From an uncultured Muribaculaceae bacterium (lineage in GTDB: Bacteria > Bacteroidota > Bacteroidia > Bacteroidales > Muribaculaceae): a stretch of 64,000 nt of DNA. Location of the stretch: NCBI GenBank assembly GCA_910579035.1, contig CAJTSR010000004.1, positions 60,775-124,774 on the forward strand. The letters run 5' to 3'. The position numbers and the translations under genes were made by a program. Positions 8,903 to 17,825 of the stretch are shown here, one piece after another. The first letter of the stretch is position 1, and each line of letters opens with the position of its first letter. The notes beneath the pieces are model-generated. The model was not told the DNA's origin, ran no database searches, and worked only from the letters and a program-made list of their open reading frames with translations.

Positions 8903-11391
8903 TGATTGACGAACACCAGCGTAAAATCGTCGAGCTGCAAAACGGCTCGGCGCTTTTGCTGGCCGGGCCGGGGTGCGGTAAAACGCATATCCTGGCCCGT
9001 CGTGTCTTTCATGCCAACACGGTATGCGGCATACCGTTTGCCGACATGCTGTGCCTCACATTCACCAACCGCGCGGCCCGCGAAATGGCATCGAGAGTCC
9101 ACAGCTATCTCGGCGAGAAACCTTCAGGACTGTTTATCGGCAACATACACCGCTTCTGTCTGCGCTTCCTCCATGTCAACGGCATAATAAGTCCCGACAC
9201 ATCGGTATTCGATGCCGAAGACCTTCAGGAATATATCAGTTCGACCTTCGGAATAGACAATGCCACGAGCGCCAAGGTCTTTTCCGACAAGATGGCATAC
9301 ATATACCAGCGCGAGAACGACCACCCCGACCGCGTGGTGCGCAGGCTTGCAATCCCGCCGACCGACCGTGACTATGAGATTTACGAACAGTTCACAGCCT
9401 TCAAGGAAGAGAACCGCCTCATAGATTTCGACTCCATACTGCTTATGACCTACACCGCCCTGCTCAGTCCCAAAAGCAAGGACTATGCAATGACGGGATA
9501 CCGCTGGATACAGGTCGACGAAGTTCAGGATATGACGCCTATACAGCTCGAAATAGTGCGACGCGTCAGCACACGCGGCGCGGGCTGCGCTCTCTATCTC
9601 GGCGACGAGCAGCAGGCAATATTCAGCTTCCTCGGCGCCGGTGGCCGCGCTCTCGACTCGGTAAAGAAGCTGTGCTCGGGGCATATCCTCAGGCTTCAGC
9701 GCAATTACCGCTCGCCCGACTACCTCGTGAGGCTCTGCAACACCATTGCGGCACAATGGCTGGGCATAGACCCGTGCTTTCTCCCCTATACCGACTCAAG
9801 ACCGGCTATAGCCGACTCGCTGATTGCGTGGAAAGCACACCCATCGCGGCTCCCGGCCATAGCCGCAGCCCAGGCCCGCAGACTTCTCGCCGAAAATCCG
9901 GGCGAAGACGTGGCCATACTCGTCCGAACGAACAAGGACGGCGAGATAATGGCCGAACTGCTGCAGTCGCACGGTTTCAAATTCTTCCATGTGTCGCAGC
10001 AGGACATCTTCCATCAGGCCGCGTTCAAAACCGTATGGTCGCATTTAGCTGTAATTCTCCAGCCTACCCGCTCGCACGAGTGGGCGCGCTTATTGTACCA
10101 GTTTCGTGCGGTACGCACTCTCGGCGGCGCGCGCAGCCTCGTGTCAGTGTTGCGCAGTGCGGCAATGTGCGGAGCCGACCTACTGTCGCTCGACAGTCCT
10201 ACCGCCATAGAACGCCTCGCGACAGCCTATGGCAACCCCGACGCCACTATCGCCGTAATCGACACCGAAACGACAGGGCTGGATATATTTATGGACGATG
10301 TGATACAGATTGCGGCCATAAAAATCAGAGGAGGCAGGAAAGTCGAAGGCAGCGAGTTTTCGATATTCATAAGGACAGACAGGCATATTCCCCGATTCCT
10401 CTCGAACGGCGTTGACAATCCGATGAAAGCCGTTTACGGCGATGCCGAAAAGCACGACCCGGAAAAAGCCCTCGCCTCATTTGCCGAGTACCTCGCCGAT
10501 GCCGACTATGTGGCCGGCCATAACATAGGGTTCGACACGGCAATACTCCGAAACAACTACACGCGGCGTTCGTCCTGCCCCATGCCGCGATTGCTCGGCC
10601 ACGACGCACAGCCCGTCGACACCCTGCTGATTGCAAGGCTGCTGCACCCGAAGCTGTGGAGCCACCGCCTCGGATTCCTCCTCGACACACTCGGCATAGA
10701 AGGCATCAACAGCCATAATGCCTGCGACGACGTGGAAGCCACAGCCAATCTGCTGAGCCACCTCGCCGCCGAGGGTAATAAAATGCTGAAACGGCAGCAG
10801 GCGGTGCGCTCCAATACCAACGTGCGCCGTGCGGCAACACGCATCGAGGCCGCCTACAGCGATATCTATAAAGAAGGTGTGGACGCGTTATATAACGATT
10901 CCGGCTCTATCGCCTCTGAAATTGACCGTGTTTCCAACATTTTTACCGAACGCGGATACATCAACGGCATAAGGCACAAGAACTATATGCTGAAGCTTAT
11001 CAATGAGCATATAGTCGACAGCATACGCGAACGCAACCTGAGGGAACAGCTGCAGGAACATCTCACCGACCTGCTTACATACAGCGAGTCCGACCTCTTT
11101 GCCAACGGCATCGTGAAGGAGCGCCTTTCCATTATGACCATACACAAAGCCAAGGGTCTGGAGATGGACAATGTGATAGTTCTTGACTCAAGCGCCACTT
11201 TCGGAAAACACGACGACTATGCCCGCGTGCTATATGTGGCATACTCACGGGCGAAAAAACGTCTTTATACAGGTCTTGGATCCGATTGCGGCAAATCAGG
11301 CGTCACGGCAAGCGTAATGCCGTGTTTTAAAATACTTTCCGACAAAGAAACGGCACTATTGGAGGCCTGCGAAGCTGTGCATGCCATCTAA
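8902..11391 (+). CDS. UvrD/Rep-family helicase with inserted DnaQ-like 3'-5' exonuclease domain
   Basis: 829 residues from the ATG at 8902, which shares a base with the previous stop (TAATG); longer in-frame versions would overlap the esterase gene. SF1A helicase motifs: Walker A AGPGCGKTH (21-29), DEVQD near 203, LGDEQQAIFSFLGA, LQRNYRS, and near the end MTIHKAKGLEMDNVIVLD and VAYSRAKKRLY. Between motif IV and motif V, residues about 451-620 form a DEDD exonuclease: DTETTGL (ExoI), GHNIGFDT (ExoII) and HNACDDVEAT (ExoIII, H...D). The protein should unwind DNA 3' to 5' and could trim the strand. Its overlap with a periplasmic esterase gene is probably only genome compaction. Confidence 0.85.
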   Translation: MIDEHQRKIVELQNGSALLLAGPGCGKTHILARRVFHANTVCGIPFADMLCLTFTNRAAREMASRVHSYLGEKPSGLFIGNIHRFCLRFLHVNGIISPDTSVFDAEDLQEYISSTFGIDNATSAKVFSDKMAYIYQRENDHPDRVVRRLAIPPTDRDYEIYEQFTAFKEENRLIDFDSILLMTYTALLSPKSKDYAMTGYRWIQVDEVQDMTPIQLEIVRRVSTRGAGCALYLGDEQQAIFSFLGAGGRALDSVKKLCSGHILRLQRNYRSPDYLVRLCNTIAAQWLGIDPCFLPYTDSRPAIADSLIAWKAHPSRLPAIAAAQARRLLAENPGEDVAILVRTNKDGEIMAELLQSHGFKFFHVSQQDIFHQAAFKTVWSHLAVILQPTRSHEWARLLYQFRAVRTLGGARSLVSVLRSAAMCGADLLSLDSPTAIERLATAYGNPDATIAVIDTETTGLDIFMDDVIQIAAIKIRGGRKVEGSEFSIFIRTDRHIPRFLSNGVDNPMKAVYGDAEKHDPEKALASFAEYLADADYVAGHNIGFDTAILRNNYTRRSSCPMPRLLGHDAQPVDTLLIARLLHPKLWSHRLGFLLDTLGIEGINSHNACDDVEATANLLSHLAAEGNKMLKRQQAVRSNTNVRRAATRIEAAYSDIYKEGVDALYNDSGSIASEIDRVSNIFTERGYINGIRHKNYMLKLINEHIVDSIRERNLREQLQEHLTDLLTYSESDLFANGIVKERLSIMTIHKAKGLEMDNVIVLDSSATFGKHDDYARVLYVAYSRAKKRLYTGLGSDCGKSGVTASVMPCFKILSDKETALLEACEAVHAI

Positions 11392-11427
11392 AATTACGCA
11401 GAGCGATAGTTAAACAACGTTAACAGA

Positions 11428-11460
11428 TTTGCACATTCAAAAAATAGTGCCTACCTTTGC
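11428..11460 (+). promoter_or_regulatory. Bacteroidetes-type promoter for initiator tRNA
   Basis: A TTTG -33 element (11428-11431) is followed after 20 bases by TACCTTTGC (11452-11460), matching the Bacteroidetes sigma factor consensus TTTG-N19/20-TAnnTTTG. The tRNA begins 14 bases after the box. Confidence 0.8.
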
Positions 11461-11473
11461 ACTATCAAAACAT

Positions 11474-11545
<72 letters not shown>

Positions 11546-11554
11546 CTAAGACAG

Positions 11555-11589
11555 AAAAGCCGTTCGAAATTATTCGACCGGCTTTTTTT
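11555..11589 (+). terminator. Rho-independent terminator after tRNA-fMet
   Basis: The stem AAAAGCCG-TTCGA pairs across an AATTAT loop with TCGA-CCGGCTTTT (one mismatch), followed by a run of seven T. It separates the tRNA transcript from the MATE gene. Confidence 0.8.
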
Positions 11590-11616
11590 AATACCCAAAC
11601 TATTTCACCTATTCCT

Positions 11617-13005
11617 GTGGATTCCCATACACAAAGTCCAAACACACCAAACGACCTCGGCACAAAAACCATAGGGCAACTCCTATGGCAGTACTCGCTG
11701 CCCGCAATCATTGCGAGTCTGGCCACCTCTCTCTATAATATAGTCGACAGCATATTCATAGGCAGGGGCGTAGGCTCTATGGCCATAACGGGCTTGGCAA
11801 TCACCTTCCCGCTTATGAACCTCGTTGTGGCATTCTGCGTACTCGTGGCGGTAGGCGGCGCCACCATATCCTCGATATTCCTCGGGCAGAAGAACACGGA
11901 AAAGGCTGCGGCAGTTGTCGGCAACGTGACAATAATGTGCGTCATACATGCCATTTTCATAATGAGCATAGGCATTATCTTCCTCGATCCGATACTGTAT
12001 TTCTTCGGCGCCACGGCCGAAACCATAGAATACGCCCGCGAGTTTATGTTCATCATACTTCTGGGCACTCCTATTTCCTATGTATTCCTCGGCCTCAACA
12101 ACCTGATGCGCGCGACGGGCTATCCTCGCAAAGCCATGGTGTCGGCACTGCTGTCAGTGGCCATCAACATAGTGGCGGCACCCCTTATGATTTTCGTATT
12201 TGAATGGGGAATTGCCGGAGCAGCCCTCGCCACCATCTTAGGCCAGACGGGAGCCTTCATATGGGTACTGTCACACTTCATATCGCACAAGAGCTTCATA
12301 CACTTCACCAAACGGTGCTGGAGGCTGTCGCCGGGACTTATAAAGCGCATATACGCCATCGGCCTTTCACCATTCCTGATGAACTGCTGCGCCTGCCTGG
12401 TGGTGGTATTCATAAACAAAGCGCTGCTCGACACAGCGGGAGCCGACGGCAACCTCGCCGTGGGAGCCTACGGCATAATAAACCGCACCACGATGTTCTT
12501 CGTAATGATAGTGTTCGGCATCACTCAGGGAATGCAGCCGATTCTGGGCTATAACTACGGTGCCGCCAACTGGCCCCGCATAAGCCTCACCCTGCGCAAG
12601 GGCATCATAATAGCCACCATAATTTCCGGAATAGGCTGGGCTTTGACCGAACTCATACCCGACATTATAAGCAGCATGTTCACCACCGACAAGGGTATGG
12701 TCGACATAGCCCGTGGCGGGTTCCGCATATTCTTTATGTTCTTCCCTCTCGTAGGCGCGCAAATAGTGATTCAAAATTATTTTCAATCTATCGGCATGCC
12801 TCGCCTCTCCATATTCCTGTCCCTCACCCGCCAGCTCATATTCCTGCTGCCGCTGCTATGGCTGCTGCCTCCGAGGCTCGGAGTCAACGGCGTGTGGATA
12901 GCAATGTGCTCGAGCGACTTCATCGCATTCAACCTCGCCCTCGTAACTGTTCTGATTATGAACCGCAGGCTTTCACGCCGACTTTCCCGACAGCACCATG
13001 ACTGA
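11617..13005 (+). CDS. MATE-family multidrug/Na+ efflux transporter
   Basis: About 462 residues with twelve hydrophobic helices in two similar halves. It resembles the NorM/DinF-like COG0534 family (NIVDSIFIGRGVGSMAITGL in the first half; QPILGYNYGA in the second). The frame is open upstream through the terminator and into the tRNA, so those codons cannot be protein coding. The first acceptable start after the terminator is the GTG at 11617, which keeps the first helix; the next ATG would cut into it. It exports cationic compounds in exchange for Na+ or H+ (family knowledge). It overlaps the next gene by 8 bases. The substrate is unknown. Confidence 0.85.
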   Translation: MDSHTQSPNTPNDLGTKTIGQLLWQYSLPAIIASLATSLYNIVDSIFIGRGVGSMAITGLAITFPLMNLVVAFCVLVAVGGATISSIFLGQKNTEKAAAVVGNVTIMCVIHAIFIMSIGIIFLDPILYFFGATAETIEYAREFMFIILLGTPISYVFLGLNNLMRATGYPRKAMVSALLSVAINIVAAPLMIFVFEWGIAGAALATILGQTGAFIWVLSHFISHKSFIHFTKRCWRLSPGLIKRIYAIGLSPFLMNCCACLVVVFINKALLDTAGADGNLAVGAYGIINRTTMFFVMIVFGITQGMQPILGYNYGAANWPRISLTLRKGIIIATIISGIGWALTELIPDIISSMFTTDKGMVDIARGGFRIFFMFFPLVGAQIVIQNYFQSIGMPRLSIFLSLTRQLIFLLPLLWLLPPRLGVNGVWIAMCSSDFIAFNLALVTVLIMNRRLSRRLSRQHHD

Positions 13006-14566
13006 AACCATAACACTGCGCACCGACCCGCGCACCGCCGCCACCCCTGCCCTGCTCACCGCCCTTTGCGCCAAAGAGCTGCGAATACCCGCCGGACGAA
13101 TCGCACGTGCCGACATCACCCGACGCTCCATCGACGCCCGACAGCGCCGTGTGATGGTGAATCTAACCGTAGCCGTGCACATCGATACCGTTGATGAAAG
13201 CGCCGTAACACCCGAACAAATTGTTTATCCCTGTGTGGAAAGAGCTCCCGAAGCCATTATAGTGGGCGCAGGGCCTGCCGGACTGTTTGCCGCTCTCGAG
13301 CTGATAGAGTCGGGCATACGCCCCATAGTGCTTGAACGCGGCAAAGACGTCGACAGCCGCCGGCGCGATATGGTGGCCATAAGCCGCGAGGGAAAGGTGG
13401 ACCCGGATTCCAATTACTGTTTCGGCGAGGGTGGCGCCGGGGCATACTCCGACGGCAAGCTGTACACCCGCAGCAAGAAGCGCGGCCCGGTAGAAAAGGT
13501 GCTGAGAATATTCCACCAGCACGGCGCGCAGCACGACATACTCGTCGACGCCCACCCGCACATAGGCACCGACAGGCTGCCGTCTGTCATCAAGGCTATG
13601 CGCGAAACCATAATCGGCGCCGGAGGCGAAGTTCATTTTTCCACACGCGTCACTCGCCTCATTATCGAAAACGGCAATGTTGCCGGAGTAATGTCGGCCG
13701 ACGGCAGGCAATGGCGAGGCCCGGTGATACTCGCCACAGGCCACTCTGCCCGCGACGTATACCACTCCCTTGCCGACGACGGCGTGCGCCTCGAAGCCAA
13801 AGGCATAGCCATAGGTGTGCGACTCGAACACCCACAGCATCTTATCGACCAACTGCAGTACCATTCACCACAAGGGCGAGGCAAGTATCTGCCTGCCGCC
13901 GAGTACAGCATGCTCACCCGCATCGACGACCGCGCCGTATACTCTTTCTGCATGTGTCCCGGCGGATATATCATACCAGCCGCAAGCGCACCGGGACAAC
14001 TCGTTGTCAACGGCATGTCGCCGGCAAACCGAGGCACCCGCTGGGCCAATTCGGGAATGGTTGTAGAAATACTTCCCGAAGACATTCCCGACCGCGAGGG
14101 CAACGACAAAGAAAACGCTCTCAAAATGATGCGTTTCCAAGAAAAAATAGAACAGTCATTCTTTGAAGCCGCCGGGAAAACCCAGCAGGCTCCGGCTCAG
14201 CGTATGGCCGATTTTGTGGAAGGGCGCCTTTCGGACGACCTCCCCAAGTCGTCCTACCCTCCCGGACTGTTAAGCCGCCGCATAGACCACCTGCTGCCTC
14301 ACGGCATAGCCTACCGCCTGCGCGAAGGTTTCAAGGTGTTCGGAGCCAAGCAACGCGGATTCCTCTCCAACGAGGCTGTGCTGATAGGTGATGAAACGCG
14401 CACATCGTCGCCGGTGCGCATACCCCGCGACCCTGTATCGCTGGTGCACACAGAATTTTCCGGCCTCTACCCCTGCGGAGAAGGTGCCGGATATGCAGGA
14501 GGCATAGTGTCGGCGGCAATCGACGGCATTATGACAGCCCGCGCACTTGCCGCAACCCTGCGATAA
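12998..14566 (+). CDS. FAD-dependent dehydrogenase, COG2509 type
   Basis: 522 residues. An N-terminal alpha/beta domain of about 85 residues precedes a Rossmann dinucleotide site (IIVGAGPAGLFAALELIESG, about 87-106) with LERGKDVDSRRRD after it. Further on are GEGGAGAYSDGKL, an ATGHSARD motif and a C-terminal FAD-binding ending GEGAGYAGGIVSAAIDG. This matches the uncharacterised FAD-utilising dehydrogenases found in most Bacteroidetes. The reaction is not known. It starts 8 bases inside the end of the MATE gene, indicating co-transcription. Confidence 0.85.
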   Translation: MTETITLRTDPRTAATPALLTALCAKELRIPAGRIARADITRRSIDARQRRVMVNLTVAVHIDTVDESAVTPEQIVYPCVERAPEAIIVGAGPAGLFAALELIESGIRPIVLERGKDVDSRRRDMVAISREGKVDPDSNYCFGEGGAGAYSDGKLYTRSKKRGPVEKVLRIFHQHGAQHDILVDAHPHIGTDRLPSVIKAMRETIIGAGGEVHFSTRVTRLIIENGNVAGVMSADGRQWRGPVILATGHSARDVYHSLADDGVRLEAKGIAIGVRLEHPQHLIDQLQYHSPQGRGKYLPAAEYSMLTRIDDRAVYSFCMCPGGYIIPAASAPGQLVVNGMSPANRGTRWANSGMVVEILPEDIPDREGNDKENALKMMRFQEKIEQSFFEAAGKTQQAPAQRMADFVEGRLSDDLPKSSYPPGLLSRRIDHLLPHGIAYRLREGFKVFGAKQRGFLSNEAVLIGDETRTSSPVRIPRDPVSLVHTEFSGLYPCGEGAGYAGGIVSAAIDGIMTARALAATLR

Positions 14567-14586
14567 AAGGTGTTTAACAATATCTG

Positions 14587-15063
14587 CTAAAAATCTTCGT
14601 CGGCGTCATCGCCCATTGCTGCCGCATCGGCTGCGGTAGCACATATGGCGCGCATCTCGTCGTATTCGGCCCATTCGGGGTCGTTCTCGGCGTATATCTT
14701 AAGCGGCAGTTGCGGGAATGCTGCCAGCGCCCTGTTGAGAAAGCCTCCGAACGATTCGGTGCTGAAAGTATAGAAAACCCAGTTGCGTTCGCCTCCGCCG
14801 GTGTATATGCCGGTAAGGAGCGCCGTGTTCTTGCCTTTTAGCGCCGCATTGAAAGCGTCGGTAATTTTTTCCATAAGCTCGGCATCGGCTTCTGACGGAA
14901 ATCCGAATTCGCCCTCGGCTTCATAAGGCAGAGTCACCTCGACCCGTATATTGTTGCGCTCGCGGGCACGGTAGGACTCCACGTCAAGCCGCCCGGTAAC
15001 TATTATTGTACGGCCGTCCTCGCTACTGGCCGGACACGTAAACCATTCGTTTTTTGAAGACAT
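14587..15063 (-). CDS. DUF695-family protein
   Basis: 158 residues, acidic C-terminus (GDDADEDF), no signal peptide or membrane segment. The pattern of an N-terminal WFTCPASSEDGRTIIVTGR stretch, a central GIYTGGGERNWVFYTFS and a closing KIYAENDPEWAEYDEM matches DUF695. Function is unknown for the family. It is convergent with the flavoprotein gene (20-base gap) and lies downstream of the RNase P RNA terminator on the same strand, so it needs its own promoter in the short gap. I saw no convincing -7 box there. Confidence 0.7.
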   Translation of the reverse strand: MSSKNEWFTCPASSEDGRTIIVTGRLDVESYRARERNNIRVEVTLPYEAEGEFGFPSEADAELMEKITDAFNAALKGKNTALLTGIYTGGGERNWVFYTFSTESFGGFLNRALAAFPQLPLKIYAENDPEWAEYDEMRAICATAADAAAMGDDADEDF

Positions 15064-15107
15064 TTTTATTAATTAGGAAGGAGGAATTAGAAATTAGGAA
15101 CGGGGGT

Positions 15108-15140
15108 AAAAAAATATATGCCTGAGAGCAGGCATATATT
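15108..15140 (-). terminator. Rho-independent terminator of the RNase P RNA
   Basis: A perfect 10-base stem (ATATATGCCT / AGGCATATAT) with a six-base loop, followed on the minus strand by seven T (A-run at 15108-15114). It lies just after the 3' end of rnpB. Confidence 0.85.
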
Positions 15141-15150
15141 ATAAAAAAAG

Positions 15151-15529
15151 GGCATGGTCGGAGTATAAGCCGGGTTATGTGGCCTGCGTACTTTCCCGAA
15201 GGGAGTTGCGCCATGCCGTCCGTCATTTATCTGGCTCCGAAAAGCCTTGAGCAGTCTACCCCCCGGCAGTGGACGAGCAGCCCTTAGATGCCGGTATACT
15301 TGACCTTGCAACCCATAAGATGTGCGGCACGCAATGTTGCCATTGCGCCCGGTGAGCTCTTACCTCACCTTTTCACCCTTACCTCCACAAGTGGAGGCGG
15401 TAATTTTCTGTCACATTACTCTACCGTTGCCGATAGCTTCCCGTTAGGAAATATGGCGCTCTGCGTTGCCCGGACTTTCCTCACGTCCTTTACAGGAAGA
15501 ACGCGCGACGAACCCTCCGGCCATGCCTT
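15151..15529 (-). ncRNA. rnpB: RNase P RNA (rnpB)
   Basis: Read on the minus strand, the universal core GAGGAAAGTCCGGGC appears near the 5' end (about 15472-15486). The 3' conserved segment AACCCGGCTTATACTCCG lies near 15158-15175. The ends pair as P1: GGCATGG (15521-15527) with CCATGCC (15151-15157). The length of about 378 is normal for bacterial class A RNA. It is the catalytic RNA that matures tRNA 5' ends. The 5' end is only about 12 bases after the lpxA stop, and no clear promoter lies in the gap, so transcription may start inside lpxA or read through from the lpx operon. End coordinates are accurate to a few bases. Confidence 0.95.
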
Positions 15530-15540
15530 ATGTCAGTTTT

Positions 15541-16314
15541 TTAGTAGCCTCGGATAATCCCGCGCTCGGAATTACGAACAAATTCGAGAATAGTATCGCG
15601 AACTTCGTTCTGAGCCACTTCGGCCTCTATGTGGGCCACCGCCTCGCTTACGTTCATACCACTGTTGTACAGCAGGCGGTATATTTCTTCTATTTCGTTG
15701 ATCGCTTCGGCAGTAAATCTGCGGCGTTTCAGGCCTACGATGTTGATGCCGGCGTAGGATATAGGCTCGCGCGCCGCGCGTATGTACGGCGGTATGTCCT
15801 TGTTCACCAATGCTCCGCCTTGAAGCATCACATGGGAGCCGATATGGCAGAACTGGTGGATAAGGCTGCCGCCGCCTATCACGGCGAAATCGTCGACCAC
15901 CACTTCGCCGGCAAACTGCGTTGCGTTGCTCACTATCACGTTGTTGCCTATCACACAGTCATGGGCCACATGGGTATAGGCCATCAGCAGGGTGTTGCTG
16001 CCTACCACGGTACGGCCTTTGCTGGCTGTTCCACGGTTTACGGTCACACACTCGCGCAAGGTGCAGTTGTCGCCTATATGAGCGGTGGTTTCCTCTCCGT
16101 GAAATTTCAAATCCTGCGGAATAGCGCTTATCACCGCACCGGGAAATATGGTAACGTTGCGGCCTATTCTCGCTCCTTCGAGAATGGTAACGTTACTGCC
16201 GATACGGCAACCGTCGCCTATCTCCACATTCTTGTCAATAGTGGTGAAAGGCCCTACAAGCACGTCCGAACCCAGCCGGGCATCGGGGTGCACGCAAGAC
16301 ATCTTATGAATCAT
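15541..16314 (-). CDS. lpxA: UDP-GlcNAc acyltransferase LpxA
   Basis: 257 residues, the usual LpxA size. Left-handed beta-helix hexapeptide repeats fill residues 1-190, followed by a C-terminal helical domain (KRRRFTAEAINEIEEIYRLL). The catalytic histidine region is MAYTHVAHDCVIGNN. It transfers a 3-hydroxyacyl chain from acyl carrier protein to UDP-GlcNAc, the first step of lipid A synthesis in the cytoplasm. It is the last protein gene of the lpxD-lpxC/fabZ-lpxA run. Confidence 0.95.
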   Translation of the reverse strand: MIHKMSCVHPDARLGSDVLVGPFTTIDKNVEIGDGCRIGSNVTILEGARIGRNVTIFPGAVISAIPQDLKFHGEETTAHIGDNCTLRECVTVNRGTASKGRTVVGSNTLLMAYTHVAHDCVIGNNVIVSNATQFAGEVVVDDFAVIGGGSLIHQFCHIGSHVMLQGGALVNKDIPPYIRAAREPISYAGINIVGLKRRRFTAEAINEIEEIYRLLYNSGMNVSEAVAHIEAEVAQNEVRDTILEFVRNSERGIIRGY

Positions 16315-16333
16315 TTTTCTTGAATTTGGTTTA

Positions 16334-17716
16334 TTATTTGTTTTTTATAATCTGTGCCATAAACTCGCACTCGCACACCACTTTCTCGCCCACGAACGCG
16401 CGGCCCTTCATCACGGCCATGCCTCGGCGGAGCGGCGTCATAAACGACACATGGAACAGAAGCGTGTCGCCGGGCACCACTTTCTGGCGGAACTTCACAT
16501 TGTCGATCTTCATGAAGTATGTGGAGTAGCGTTCCGGCTCCTCAACCACGCTGAGCACGAGCAGACCGCCGGTCTGAGCCATAGCCTCCACCAGAAGCAC
16601 GCCGGGCATAACGGGTTCCTGCGGGAAGTGGCCTTGGAAGAAAGGCTCGTTGGTGGTAACGTTCTTGACTCCGACTATGTAGTTATCGCTCTTGTCGATA
16701 ACCTTGTCGACCAGCAGGAAGGGATAGCGGTGAGGCAGGTAGTGGCGGATAGCGTTGTTATCCATCAGAGGCTCAGCATTCGGGTTGCACAGCGGGGGCT
16801 GCACTTCCTGACGCTTGATATCGGAACGTAGCGTCTTGGTGAGCTGCGAATTGATTGTATGTCCGGGCTTTGTGGCTATTATACGGCCTTTGAGCGGACG
16901 TCCTATCAGCGCCATGTCGCCGATAAGGTCCATCAGTTTGTGGCGCGCCGGCTCGTTGGTGTGGAACAGCGGTTTTTCGTTGATGTAGCCGAAAACCTCC
17001 GCGTCGTGATGAGGCACGCCCATCATATCGGCAATATGGTCGAGTTCTTCCTGGGTCTTCGGGCTTTCATATATCACAATGGCGTTATCAAGGTCGCCTC
17101 CGCGAATCAGTCCGGCCTGCAACAGCGGTTCTACATCGCGAACGAACACGAAAGTGCGCGCCGAGGCAACTTCTTCGGTGAAATCGGCAAGATGGTCGAG
17201 GGTGGCATACTGATTGTCAAGGATGTCAGAGTCGAAATTCACTTTCACATCGATGCTGAACTCGTCGTCGGGCAGGAGCATCAGTTTAGAGCCTGTTTCA
17301 GGGTCTACCACTTCCACTTTGTGGCGCACATAGTAGAAGTCCTTGTCGGCAGTCTGCTCCACAAGACCCACGCTGTTTATGCCGTCGACGAAAGGCTTGG
17401 CGCTTCCGTCAAGAATCGGAATCTCGGGGCCGTCAACACGTATCAGGCAGTTATCCACTCCAAGCGCGTAGAGAGCGGCCATGGCATGCTCTATGGTGCT
17501 TATTGTTATATCGCCTTTGCCAATCACCGTGCCACGCTGGGTAGCCACTATGTTTTCTGCAAGGGCATCGACAGTCGGCGCTCCTTCGAGGTCGACACGC
17601 TGAATCTTATATCCGTGGTTATCGGGTGCGGGGCAAAATGTAGCCTTAAGGCTTGCTCCTGTATGAAGGCCCTTGCCTTCTACGGTGAACTCTCCTTTGA
17701 GTGTTACTTGCTTCAT
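16334..17716 (-). CDS. LpxC-FabZ bifunctional enzyme
   Basis: 460 residues from the ATG at 17716, chosen because homologues begin with a similar MKQVTLK...; an ATG at 17755 would add 13 residues. The N-terminal three fifths is LpxC, the zinc UDP-3-O-acyl-GlcNAc deacetylase: zinc ligands are in STIEHAMAAL and in HKLMDLIGDMALIG. The remainder, from about residue 310, is FabZ, the 3-hydroxyacyl-ACP dehydratase: catalytic His in LPHRYPFLLVD, Glu in PGVLLVEAMAQTGG. This fusion is a known Bacteroidetes trait and joins lipid A commitment to fatty-acid elongation, enzymes that compete for 3-hydroxyacyl-ACP. It lies between lpxD and lpxA. Confidence 0.95.
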   Translation of the reverse strand: MKQVTLKGEFTVEGKGLHTGASLKATFCPAPDNHGYKIQRVDLEGAPTVDALAENIVATQRGTVIGKGDITISTIEHAMAALYALGVDNCLIRVDGPEIPILDGSAKPFVDGINSVGLVEQTADKDFYYVRHKVEVVDPETGSKLMLLPDDEFSIDVKVNFDSDILDNQYATLDHLADFTEEVASARTFVFVRDVEPLLQAGLIRGGDLDNAIVIYESPKTQEELDHIADMMGVPHHDAEVFGYINEKPLFHTNEPARHKLMDLIGDMALIGRPLKGRIIATKPGHTINSQLTKTLRSDIKRQEVQPPLCNPNAEPLMDNNAIRHYLPHRYPFLLVDKVIDKSDNYIVGVKNVTTNEPFFQGHFPQEPVMPGVLLVEAMAQTGGLLVLSVVEEPERYSTYFMKIDNVKFRQKVVPGDTLLFHVSFMTPLRRGMAVMKGRAFVGEKVVCECEFMAQIIKNK

Positions 17717-17774
17717 TGCGATGTATGTGGTATGGTTTATTGCTATTTTTGACATTCGTCTTAAATACTCACGC

Positions 17775-17825
17775 TCGGCAAAATCAAATTAATTTGCTTT
17801 TGCGCTCGAGTTATTCGTATTTTTG
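17775..17825 (+). promoter_or_regulatory. Promoter-like repeat, copy A (antisense to lpxD)
   Basis: A TTTG (17793-17796), a 21-base spacer and TATTTTTG (17818-17825) give a plus-strand Bacteroidetes-type promoter. The whole 51-base stretch is nearly the same as 19084-19133, sharing the core TTTTGCGCTCGA-S-TTATTCGTAT. Its right end overlaps the last codons of lpxD, and transcription from it would run antisense into lpxD. Confidence 0.5.

Noticed and set aside
15288..16323. Plus-strand open frames across rnpB and opposite lpxA
   Set aside because: They overlap the RNase P RNA and a certain lpxA, and their translations match no family.
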